From positions 1-9,207 of the forward strand of contig DCWQ01000035.1 of NCBI GenBank assembly GCA_002328185.1: a stretch of DNA of 9,207 bases, read 5' to 3'. A program made the translations under genes and the position numbers. Source of the DNA: Dehalococcoidia bacterium UBA2158 (lineage in GTDB: Bacteria > Chloroflexota > Dehalococcoidia > Lucifugimonadales > UBA3495). Positions 1 to 6,087 of this stretch are shown one piece after another. Positions within the stretch are counted from its first letter, which is position 1, and the number at the start of each line of letters is the position of its first letter. A model generated the notes under the pieces. The model searched no databases, had not been told where the DNA came from, and was given only the letters and a program-made list of their open reading frames with translations.

Positions 1-858
1 AAATACACTTACAACTACGTCCCCAACTGGGCAAAGATGCCCGCGGGACAGGAGATGGGCACGGCCAGCGCAGTCGCCACCGACTCCCAGGACCGGGTCT
101 ACGTTTTCCAGCGCAAAAGCCCGCCCGTGCTCGTCTTCGACCGGGACGGTAACTTCCTGAATTCGTGGGGCGAGGGTATGTTCGACGATCCCCACGGCAT
201 CTTCATCAAAGACGACATCGCCTATCTCACCGACCGGGAAGGCTCCATCGCCATGAAGGCCACCCTAGACGGCAAGCCCCTGCTGTCCATCGGCACCAAA
301 GGTGAATACTCGGACACCGGTTGCGAAGTGGCGGGCGAGGTCTGCCCCCGCTCCGCCGGCCCGTTCAACTATGTCACCGAGATGGTTCCCGCCCCCAACG
401 GCGACCTCTACATCTCCGACGGCTACCGCAACGCCCGCGTCCACCGCTTCTCGGCCGCCGGCGACCTGATCTCATCCTGGGGCGAGCCTGGCAAGGGCGG
501 CCCCAACCAGTTCCACCTGCCCCACAGCCTGGTGGTGGCCGACAACGGCCAGATCTACCTTTGCGACCGTGAGAACAGCCGCGTCCAAGTCTTCTCTCCA
601 GACGGTGAATACATCACCATGTGGACCGACATGCAGCGTCCCCTGGACATCTCCATCGACAGCGAGGGCATCTTCTATACGTCCGAAAGGCCTACCGAGA
701 CCGGACCAGCCCAGATGAGTGTGTTGGACGGCGACGGCAAAGTGCTGGAACGGTTCCCGTGCATCTCGGCCCACGGCTCCTGGGTAGATGGCCGCGGCGA
801 CCTATACCTGTCACTGGGCGCCGAGAAGAGCGTAGATAAGTACGTCCGGGTCGGGTAA
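1..858 (+). CDS. NHL-repeat beta-propeller, peptidyl-alpha-hydroxyglycine lyase-like (5' partial)
   Basis: The frame is open from base 1. The 12 codons before the first ATG (37) read like family sequence (Y-x-Y-V-P-N-W), so the true start lies upstream of the window and ATG 37 is internal. The 285 visible residues are made of NHL-type blades: repeated 'D-x-x-G-x-(I/L)-Y-(V/I/L)-(T/S/C)-D/F' strands followed by 'V-x-V-F-x-x-D-G-x-x-(I/L)-x-x-W'. The closest family I recognise is the lyase domain of peptidylglycine amidating enzyme (PAL): the segment DRENSRVQVF at residues 189-198 is typical of it. Three histidines, His65 (DPHG), His175 (LPHS) and His258 (SAHG), fall at blade starts where PAL has its three zinc-binding histidines. 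Bacterial members of this group are common near catabolic genes but their substrate is generally unknown, so lyase activity is only a possibility. The amino end, and hence any signal peptide, is not visible. It ends 70 nt before the mutase gene on the same strand. Confidence 0.8.
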   Translation, partial: KYTYNYVPNWAKMPAGQEMGTASAVATDSQDRVYVFQRKSPPVLVFDRDGNFLNSWGEGMFDDPHGIFIKDDIAYLTDREGSIAMKATLDGKPLLSIGTKGEYSDTGCEVAGEVCPRSAGPFNYVTEMVPAPNGDLYISDGYRNARVHRFSAAGDLISSWGEPGKGGPNQFHLPHSLVVADNGQIYLCDRENSRVQVFSPDGEYITMWTDMQRPLDISIDSEGIFYTSERPTETGPAQMSVLDGDGKVLERFPCISAHGSWVDGRGDLYLSLGAEKSVDKYVRVG

Positions 859-874
859 CCCGTAATAACCGCGG

Positions 875-913
875 CCGGCGTAGGGGCACGGCAATGCCGT
901 GCCCCTACGCCGG
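875..913. repeat. Perfect 19-bp inverted repeat (REP/MITE-like palindrome)
   Basis: Left arm 875-893 (CCGGCGTAGGGGCACGGCA) and right arm 895-913 are exact reverse complements around a single A at 894. A G-T wobble could add one further pair. It fills most of the 70-nt gap between the propeller gene and the mutase gene and ends 15 nt before the mutase ATG. There is no T-run after it, so it is not a standard intrinsic terminator. The 'TAGGGGC...GCCCCTA' core looks like the dispersed palindromic elements found in many copies in Chloroflexota and cyanobacterial genomes; that is recollection, not a search result. In RNA it would form a very stable hairpin just upstream of the mutase ribosome binding site. 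Confidence 0.9.
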
Positions 914-928
914 TGATTAAAGAGACTA

Positions 929-2551
929 ATGGACGACAAAAACAAACAAACCAAACGCAGCCTTTCGGGCCTGGAAGTGAAGCCGGTCTACACCCCGGAC
1001 GACCTGGCCAATACCGATTTCGCCCGCGACCTGAGCCAGCCGGGTGAGTTCCCATTCACCCGAGGCCCTTACCCCGACATGTACCGGGGCCGGCTGTGGA
1101 CAAGGCGTCAGATAGCTGGCTTTGGGACTGCGCAGGCCACCAACGAGCGGTACCGGTTCCTGCTGGACCACGGCCAGAACGGCATCAGCACCGACTTCGA
1201 CCACCCAACTCTGACTGGCTACGACTCGGACCACGAACTGGCCGAAGGCGAGGTCGGCCGTCTGGGCGTGGCCATCGACTCGGTTCGGGACATGGACGAC
1301 CTGTTCTTGGACATACCCTTGGACGAGGTCAGCGTGTCTCTGACCATCAACCACCCGGCCATAGTGCTGATGGGGATGTTCTTGTCGGTCTCCGAGAAGC
1401 GGGGCGTCGACTGGCGCAGGCTGCGGGGCACTGTACAAAATGACTCGCTGAAGGAGTTCCACGGGCAGAAGACCTTTGCTTTAGGGCCCGGTCCTTCGCT
1501 CAAGCTGACCACGGACATAGTCGAGTTCTGCACCAACCATGTGCCGAACTGGTACACCATTTCCATCTCCGGCTATCACATCCGGGAGAGCGGTTCCGAC
1601 GCCGTACAGGAGCTTGCCTTCACCATCGCTCAAGGTATGGCCTACGTGGAGTCAGCCCTTGAACGGGGTCTGCTAGTAGACAGTTTCGCGCCACGCCTAT
1701 CGTTCTTCTTCGGCTGCCATAACGACGTTTTCGAAGAGGTGGCCAAGTATCGGGCGGCCCGGCGCATGTGGGCCCGCATCATGAAGGACCGCTACAAGGC
1801 CGGAAAGCCCGAGTCCATGAGGCTGCGGTTCCACACCCAGACCCTGGGCTCGACCCTGATGCGGCAAGACCCGCAGAACAATATCGCCCGGGGCACCCTG
1901 CAGGCGTTGGCGGCGGTCTTGGGCGGTACCCAGTCGCTCCACGTCAGCGGCTTTGATGAGGCCTTTGACATCCCCTCTGAAGAAGCCATGCGTATGTCCC
2001 TGGCCACTCAACTCATCCTCTCCCACGAGTCGGGCGTGACCAACACGGTGGACCCTCTGGCCGGCTCCTACTTCGTCGAAAGCATGACCAACGACATCGA
2101 AAATGCAGCCTGGGAGTACATCTCCAAGATCGAAACCTTGGGCTCCGGTGAATACCCCATGAAGACGGGCATCCTCAGCGCCATAGACACCGGTTATATC
2201 GAACTGGAGATCGCCCGGTCGGCCTACGAGTACCAACTCCGCATCGAGAGTGGAGAGCAGGTGGTGGTTGGCCTGAACCAATACCAGTCCGAGGGCTCCC
2301 AGAAACTGGAGCTGTTCCAGTTCGACCCTGAAGAAGAGGAATGGCAGAAGGGACGCCTAGCCGAGACCCGTGGCAGGCGCAGCCCGGCCGATGTAAGATC
2401 GGCCCTCTCCTCCCTAAATCAGGCGGCGCGCGACGACAAGAACCTGATGCCGCCGGTGCTGGAGGCCGTAGGGGTCTTGGCCTCCGAGGGCGAGATACTG
2501 GACACCTTGCGGGACGTTTACGGCGAGTACGTGGACCCCGGGGTGTTTTAG
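929..2551 (+). CDS. hcmA: Coenzyme-B12 acyl-CoA mutase large subunit, 2-hydroxyisobutyryl-CoA mutase type
   Basis: This 540-residue protein is the substrate-binding TIM-barrel subunit of the methylmalonyl-CoA mutase superfamily and lacks its own B12 domain, which the next gene supplies. Family landmarks in order: FTRGPYPDMYRGR (43-55), RQIAGFGTA (60-68), GYDSDH (97-102), GTVQND (167-172), SISGYH (212-217), APRLSFFF and LGGTQSLH. It aligns to Propionibacterium MutA with a constant offset of 27 across residues 62-217. Gln170, Tyr216 and His217 match MutA Gln197, Tyr243 and His244. The specificity residues differ: Tyr89 is Ile62, Ala116 is Asp89, and Arg207 is Gln180. Ile and Asp at the first two sites are the published hallmark of HcmA from Aquincola tertiaricarbonis, which interconverts 2-hydroxyisobutyryl-CoA and 3-hydroxybutyryl-CoA. 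Loss of the arginine argues against a methylmalonyl substrate. The end (KNLMPP...GVF) also resembles HcmA. The start has only a weak AGAG site. The exact substrate is inferred. Confidence 0.85.
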   Translation: MDDKNKQTKRSLSGLEVKPVYTPDDLANTDFARDLSQPGEFPFTRGPYPDMYRGRLWTRRQIAGFGTAQATNERYRFLLDHGQNGISTDFDHPTLTGYDSDHELAEGEVGRLGVAIDSVRDMDDLFLDIPLDEVSVSLTINHPAIVLMGMFLSVSEKRGVDWRRLRGTVQNDSLKEFHGQKTFALGPGPSLKLTTDIVEFCTNHVPNWYTISISGYHIRESGSDAVQELAFTIAQGMAYVESALERGLLVDSFAPRLSFFFGCHNDVFEEVAKYRAARRMWARIMKDRYKAGKPESMRLRFHTQTLGSTLMRQDPQNNIARGTLQALAAVLGGTQSLHVSGFDEAFDIPSEEAMRMSLATQLILSHESGVTNTVDPLAGSYFVESMTNDIENAAWEYISKIETLGSGEYPMKTGILSAIDTGYIELEIARSAYEYQLRIESGEQVVVGLNQYQSEGSQKLELFQFDPEEEEWQKGRLAETRGRRSPADVRSALSSLNQAARDDKNLMPPVLEAVGVLASEGEILDTLRDVYGEYVDPGVF

Positions 2552-2553
2552 CC

Positions 2554-2982
2554 GTGGCAACCCAGCCCTCTAATATCAAGATCCTCCTGGCCAAGTTGGG
2601 CTTGGACGGGCACGACCGGGGGATAAAAGTCATCGCCAGGGCCATGCGCGACGCCGGCATGGAGGTGGTCTACATGGGCATGCGGGTCACCCCCGACCAA
2701 GTTGCCCAGACCGCGCTGCAAGAAGACGTCGACGTGGTCGGCATCAGCATCCTGTCCGGAGCCCACATGCGTCTGATTCCCCGTCTGACTAAAGCCCTTC
2801 GGGAAAGGGGAATCGCCGACGATACGATTCTCATGGTTGGTGGCACCATCCCCGAAGACGACGTCGAGCCGCTGGAAAAGATGGGTGTGCGAGGGGTGTT
2901 CCCCGTGGGAAGTTTCACGACTTCCATGACCGAATTCATAATCGAGAACGTGAGCCGGGGCCGGTCCACGCCCCAGGCCTGA
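2554..2982 (+). CDS. hcmB: B12-binding small subunit of the acyl-CoA mutase
   Basis: This is a 142-residue cobalamin-binding domain that would pair with the preceding large subunit to form the active mutase. The B12 signature is complete: DGHDRG at residues 18-23, with His20 as the lower axial cobalt ligand, then SxL at 65-67 (SIL) and GG at 96-97 (VGGTIPEDD). These fit a Rossmann-like domain that takes the dimethylbenzimidazole tail. I place the start at GTG 2554, two bases after the upstream stop, because homology begins right there (NIKILLAKLGLDGH) and the length agrees with stand-alone small subunits of about 135-145 residues. An in-frame ATG at 2341 would add 71 residues lying entirely inside the mutase gene and unlike any B12 domain. 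The 2-nt spacing suggests translational coupling, giving the two subunits in step. No gene for the G-protein chaperone (MeaB/MeaH type) that usually protects such mutases is in the window. Confidence 0.93.
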   Translation: MATQPSNIKILLAKLGLDGHDRGIKVIARAMRDAGMEVVYMGMRVTPDQVAQTALQEDVDVVGISILSGAHMRLIPRLTKALRERGIADDTILMVGGTIPEDDVEPLEKMGVRGVFPVGSFTTSMTEFIIENVSRGRSTPQA

Positions 2983-2996
2983 CGGCTCGTCGCCTT

Positions 2997-4409
2997 ATGT
3001 CTGCGCCCATGAACTGGCCTCCCCAATATCCCGGCGACTTTACCCCCAAACCCGACCAGAAATACTGGTCGCCGGAACTAGAGACCATGCCGCCCTCCGA
3101 CCGGGACCGGCATATCCTGGCGAAACTGCAGCATCAGGTGCACTACGTCTTCCGGAATTCCGGTTTTTATCAAGAGTTCTACAAGGACGTGCCGGTCGAC
3201 CCGGCCAACCTGAAGACCCTGGAAGAGTTCGCTCAACTGCCCATACTCACGAAGGAAGACATCCGCCGGGAGCAGGTGGAGCACCCGCCATACGGCCGGT
3301 TCCTCTGCATCGAACCTGAAGACATCTTCCGGCTTCACGGCACGTCGGGCACCACCGGCCGGCCCACGGTCTTCGGCATCGGCAAGGACGACTGGGACCG
3401 CATTGGAGAGGCCCACGCCCGCATCCTCTGGGGCGCGGGACTGCGTCGCGACGACACCGTGATGGTAGCCGCCGTCTTCAGCCTGTATGTGGGTAGCTGG
3501 GGAGCTTTGGTCGGCGCCGAACGCCTAGGGGCGACCAGTTTCCCCTTCGGTAGCGGCGCGCCGGGCCAGACGGAGCGGGCAGTGGAGTGGGCCACCATGG
3601 TGAAACCAACCGTGCTCTACGGGACGCCGTCTTACGCCCTTTACCTGGCCGAGACCGCCCGGCAGATGGGCGTCGACCCCAAGGAAGACTTCGGGTTCCG
3701 GTTCATGTATTTCTCCGGCGAGCCCGGGGCCAGCGTCCCCGCCACCCGCCGACTAATCGAGGAGACCTTCGGCTGTTATATCGTCGACCAGGGCACCATG
3801 GCCGAGATGACTCCCTGGATGAGCGCCTCTGGCTGCCGGCACCTAGACGGCGGCATGCACCTGTGGCAGGACATCGTCTACACCGAGATGGTCCACCCTC
3901 ATTCCAAGTTGAACCTGCCCCTGGGCGAAGAAGGAGTGCCGGTCTACTCCCATACAGAGCGCACCTCCCAGCCCATGATTCGTTATTGGTCAGGGGACAT
4001 TGCGCGCTGGGACATGGTTGACTGCCCCTGCGGCCGCACCTACCCCACCCTTGTCACCGGCATCTACGGCCGTGTGGACGACATGATCATCGTCCGGGGC
4101 CAGAACGTGTTCCCTTCCCGAATCGAGGACGTGCTCCGAGGCCTGGACGAGTTCGGTGGCGAATTCCGGTTGGTGCTGGAACGAGGGACTGGGCAGATGG
4201 ACCGCTTGACGGTGCAGGCCGAGGTCTTGAATAAGGCCTTCACCTCCCAAGAGTTCGACCCAGCGGCATTGGAGTCGGTGCGGGAAAGGTTCACTGCGGA
4301 ACTGCGCCGGGCCATCGGCGTCAGCGTGGCCGTGGAATTGAAGCCGGCCGGCGAGTTCGAACGCACCCAATTCAAGGCCCGGCGTATAATCGACCTCCGC
4401 AAGCCCTAA
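2997..4409 (+). CDS. PaaK-like AMP-forming acyl-CoA ligase (phenylacetate-CoA ligase family)
   Basis: This 470-residue enzyme would activate a carboxylic acid to its CoA ester with ATP through an acyl-adenylate. Visible motifs: the ATP-binding P-loop HGTSGTTGRP (114-123); YWSGDIARW followed by the CPCGR pair-of-cysteines motif typical of PaaK relatives; the hinge GRVDDMIIVRGQNVFPS (358-374); and a C-terminal FKARRIID whose Lys460 sits where ANL ligases keep the catalytic lysine. It starts 14 nt after the B12 subunit; a second ATG at 3009 is possible. It is somewhat longer than typical PaaK (about 430-440) through an amino-terminal extension. Family labels say phenylacetate, but no other phenylacetate genes are present. 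A CoA ligase also sits beside hcmA/hcmB in known 2-hydroxyisobutyrate degraders. I therefore infer that it feeds the mutase with a branched or 2-hydroxy acyl-CoA. The substrate is not proven by the sequence. Confidence 0.88.
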   Translation: MSAPMNWPPQYPGDFTPKPDQKYWSPELETMPPSDRDRHILAKLQHQVHYVFRNSGFYQEFYKDVPVDPANLKTLEEFAQLPILTKEDIRREQVEHPPYGRFLCIEPEDIFRLHGTSGTTGRPTVFGIGKDDWDRIGEAHARILWGAGLRRDDTVMVAAVFSLYVGSWGALVGAERLGATSFPFGSGAPGQTERAVEWATMVKPTVLYGTPSYALYLAETARQMGVDPKEDFGFRFMYFSGEPGASVPATRRLIEETFGCYIVDQGTMAEMTPWMSASGCRHLDGGMHLWQDIVYTEMVHPHSKLNLPLGEEGVPVYSHTERTSQPMIRYWSGDIARWDMVDCPCGRTYPTLVTGIYGRVDDMIIVRGQNVFPSRIEDVLRGLDEFGGEFRLVLERGTGQMDRLTVQAEVLNKAFTSQEFDPAALESVRERFTAELRRAIGVSVAVELKPAGEFERTQFKARRIIDLRKP

Positions 4410-4430
4410 CTCAGTCCAAGGGAACGAGCT

Positions 4431-5609
4431 ATGACTTTCAGAAGACCCGTCTATGGCGGATTGGGCCACTCCCTGGGCGAGACCATCGACCTCATCCGGG
4501 ACACGGTGCGGCAGTTCTCATCCCAGGAGATTGCGCCCAGGGCCGAGGAGATCGACCGGACCGACTCTTTCCCCAGGGACCTTTGGCCCAGGCTGGGCGA
4601 TCTGGGGCTTCTGGGCATCACGGTCTCCGAGGAATACGGCGGCGCCGGGCTTGGCTACCTGGCCCACGCTGTGACCATGGAAGAGATATCACGGGGTTCA
4701 GGCAGTGTGGGCCTCAGCTATGGCGCCCATTCCAATCTCTGCGTCAACCAGATATTTAGGAATGGCAACGACGACCAGAAACGCCGCTATTTGCCCAAGC
4801 TGATCAACGGAGAACATGTCGGCGCACTGGCGATGAGTGAACCTGAGGCGGGGTCCGATGTGGTCAGCATGCAGCTCCGGGCGGAGAAGAAGGGAGACCG
4901 CTACATCCTGAACGGCAACAAGATGTGGATCACCAACGGCCCAGAGGCCGACACTTTTGTGATCTACGGCAAGACCGACCCCGAGGCCGGCTCCCATGGC
5001 ATCACCGCTTTTTTAGTGGAGAAGAGTTTCGCCGGTTTCCAGGCCTCTCCCAAGCTGGACAAACTGGGCATGCGCGGCTCCAGCACCTCAGAGTTGGTCT
5101 TTCAAAACTGCGAGGTGCCCGAGGAGAACGTGCTTGGCGAGGTTGGCCAGGGCGTCCGGGTGCTCATGAGCGGACTGGACTTCGAGCGGTTGGTACTGGC
5201 AGGCGGCCCTATTGGTCTCATGCAATCGTGTTTGGACCTGGTTATCCCCTACGTGCATCAGCGGGAGCAATTCGGTCAGCCCATCGGCGAGTTCCAACTT
5301 ATCCAGGCCAAATTGGCCGACATGTACACAGCTTTGTCGGCCTCCCGATCCTACGTCTACGCCGTGGCGCGGGCCGCCGACCGGGGCGAGAGCAACCGCA
5401 AAGACGCCGCCGGATGCCTGCTGTTCGCTGGTGAGCAAGCCACGCAGTCCGCCCTACAAGCCGTGCAAACCCTGGGTGGCAACGGCTACGTCAACGATTC
5501 TCCCACCGGGCGGTTGCTGCGGGACGCCAAGCTCTATGAGATCGGCGCCGGCACCAGCGAAATACGACGCATGCTCATTGGCCGGGAGCTGTTCCAAGAA
5601 TCAGCGTAG
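4431..5609 (+). CDS. ivd: Acyl-CoA dehydrogenase, isovaleryl-CoA dehydrogenase type
   Basis: This 392-residue FAD flavoenzyme introduces an alpha-beta double bond into an acyl-CoA and passes electrons to ETF. Family motifs: EEYGGAGLGY (67-76), AMSEPEAGSDV (134-144), MWITNG (165-170), REQFGQPIGEFQLIQAK and GGNGYVND. The catalytic base is informative. Most acyl-CoA dehydrogenases use a Glu near the carboxyl end in a YEGT motif; here that region reads YEIGAGTSEIRR, with no Glu at that site. Instead LMSGLDFERLVLAGGP places Glu252 where human isovaleryl-CoA dehydrogenase has its base Glu254. This points to a branched, isovaleryl-like substrate, giving 3-methylcrotonyl-CoA. The start is preceded by AAGGGA at fair spacing, 21 nt after the ligase stop. 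As last gene of the string it may either complete the mutase pathway or serve leucine breakdown. An ATG at 4453 lies in another frame and is not used. Confidence 0.9.
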   Translation: MTFRRPVYGGLGHSLGETIDLIRDTVRQFSSQEIAPRAEEIDRTDSFPRDLWPRLGDLGLLGITVSEEYGGAGLGYLAHAVTMEEISRGSGSVGLSYGAHSNLCVNQIFRNGNDDQKRRYLPKLINGEHVGALAMSEPEAGSDVVSMQLRAEKKGDRYILNGNKMWITNGPEADTFVIYGKTDPEAGSHGITAFLVEKSFAGFQASPKLDKLGMRGSSTSELVFQNCEVPEENVLGEVGQGVRVLMSGLDFERLVLAGGPIGLMQSCLDLVIPYVHQREQFGQPIGEFQLIQAKLADMYTALSASRSYVYAVARAADRGESNRKDAAGCLLFAGEQATQSALQAVQTLGGNGYVNDSPTGRLLRDAKLYEIGAGTSEIRRMLIGRELFQESA

Positions 5610-5899
5610 CAAGTGCTGCACTGTCATCTGCGTGGCCTGCATCAAATCTTGTGTATCTCATCCACCGCGGATTGTTGTTCGTATTTATGGTGGCGACTGT
5701 CTAGGATTCAAGACTTATTGGCGAGCCTGGATAGGTCGGGCTGGACTCTGGAACAGTTTTCCAGCCGCGACTCATACTGGTTCGGTTGGTACACTTTTTA
5801 CCTCCACACCGACACCCACTCCCCTTAACCACAACGGCGGCTACCCTCCTTCTTTCTCGTGCCATACTTGATTCGTCTGCTATCTGGTGGTTTATTTTA
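5610..5899. other. Intergenic stretch without a convincing gene
   Basis: Short open frames run through here (for example 5613-5828), but they have no ribosome binding site, low-complexity or odd composition, and no family resemblance. The base composition is clearly less G+C rich than the flanking genes, especially toward 5890. A tiny palindrome AGTGC-T-GCACT lies at 5612-5622, right after the dehydrogenase stop, and is too small for a terminator. The only substantial structure is the hairpin at 5735-5771, listed separately. Confidence 0.7.
5735..5771 (+). other. Long hairpin between the operons, possible transcript end
   Basis: GTCG-GGCTGG at 5735-5744 pairs with CCAGCC-(G)-CGAC at 5761-5771: ten base pairs with one bulged G at 5767 and a 16-nt loop. 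The next T-run (ACTTTTTA, around 5793-5798) is some 20 nt downstream, too far for a standard Rho-independent terminator. It is the strongest stem in the gap, so it may protect or help end the upstream transcript, but this is weak inference. Confidence 0.4.
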
Positions 5900-5928
5900 T
5901 TGACTGAAATTTAAAAAAAATTTAAAAT
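5900..5928 (+). promoter_or_regulatory. Sigma-70-type promoter for the exported repeat protein
   Basis: The -35 box TTGACT at 5900-5905 and the -10 box TAAAAT at 5923-5928 are separated by exactly 17 bp; each matches the consensus at five of six positions. The spacer holds an A8 tract between two AAATTT blocks (5907-5912, 5918-5923), making the site very A/T rich against the high-GC surroundings. Transcription would start near 5935, leaving a leader of about 150 nt before the start codon at 6088. Confidence 0.7.
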
Positions 5929-5934
5929 TGCAGA

Positions 5935-6076
5935 TAGCTTTCTAAGCTAAAAGTAGGAAGTTCGCCCATCGACCGGTCTAGCCAGTCGGTTGCAGACGCC
6001 TGCTGAACGGAGCCTAAAGAATCCGGTATGGACCTAGGCCCCGGCCCCAGTGCCGCGCTGATCGCGGCGGAAGAAT
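5935..6076 (+). promoter_or_regulatory. Structured 5' leader (candidate cis-regulatory RNA)
   Basis: Between the predicted transcription start and the ribosome binding site several stems can be drawn: TAGCTT-TCT-AAGCTA (5935-5949); CGACCG with CGGTTG (5970-5992, one G-U pair); GCAG-ACGC-CTGC (5992-6003); GG-(A)-GCCTA with TAGGCC (6009-6040), enclosing TCC/GGA; and GCCGCG-CTGAT-CGCGGC (6052-6068). The third and second overlap by one base. The segment GACGC, 8 nt, CGGAGCCTAAAG recalls the core of class I cyclic-di-GMP riboswitches, but the GCAAACC element is missing, so I do not name a class. An in-frame ATG at 6028 lies inside this leader and is unlikely to be the true start. Confidence 0.4.
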
Positions 6077-6081
6077 GGAGG
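6077..6081 (+). promoter_or_regulatory. Strong Shine-Dalgarno site that fixes the start at 6088
   Basis: GGAGG lies six bases before ATG 6088, ideal spacing. Starting there puts a basic end (MRKS) directly before the hydrophobic core of a signal peptide. The upstream in-frame ATG at 6028 has no comparable site and would bury the signal peptide behind 20 extra residues. Confidence 0.88.
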
Positions 6082-6087
6082 ACGAGC

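Noticed and set aside
875..913. The palindrome as a Rho-independent terminator.
   Set aside because: It is followed by TGATTAAAGAG, without a T-run, and directly precedes the mutase start.
2341..2553. Long upstream extension of the B12-binding gene from ATG 2341 (213 residues).
   Set aside because: The extra 71 residues lie wholly within the mutase coding region in another frame and do not resemble a B12 domain; homology starts at GTG 2554.
5212..5871. A 219-codon open frame overlapping the dehydrogenase end and the intergenic region.
   Set aside because: Its first two thirds are the +1 shadow of the dehydrogenase gene, and the remainder has no family resemblance.
5990..6040. Firm call of a class I cyclic-di-GMP riboswitch.
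   Set aside because: Only part of the core resembles it; the GCAAACC element and the expected paired regions are not seen, so it is left as an unnamed structured leader.
6028..6087. ATG 6028 as start of the exported protein.
   Set aside because: It has no ribosome binding site, lies in the structured leader, and would put 20 residues before the signal peptide; ATG 6088 has GGAGG at ideal spacing.
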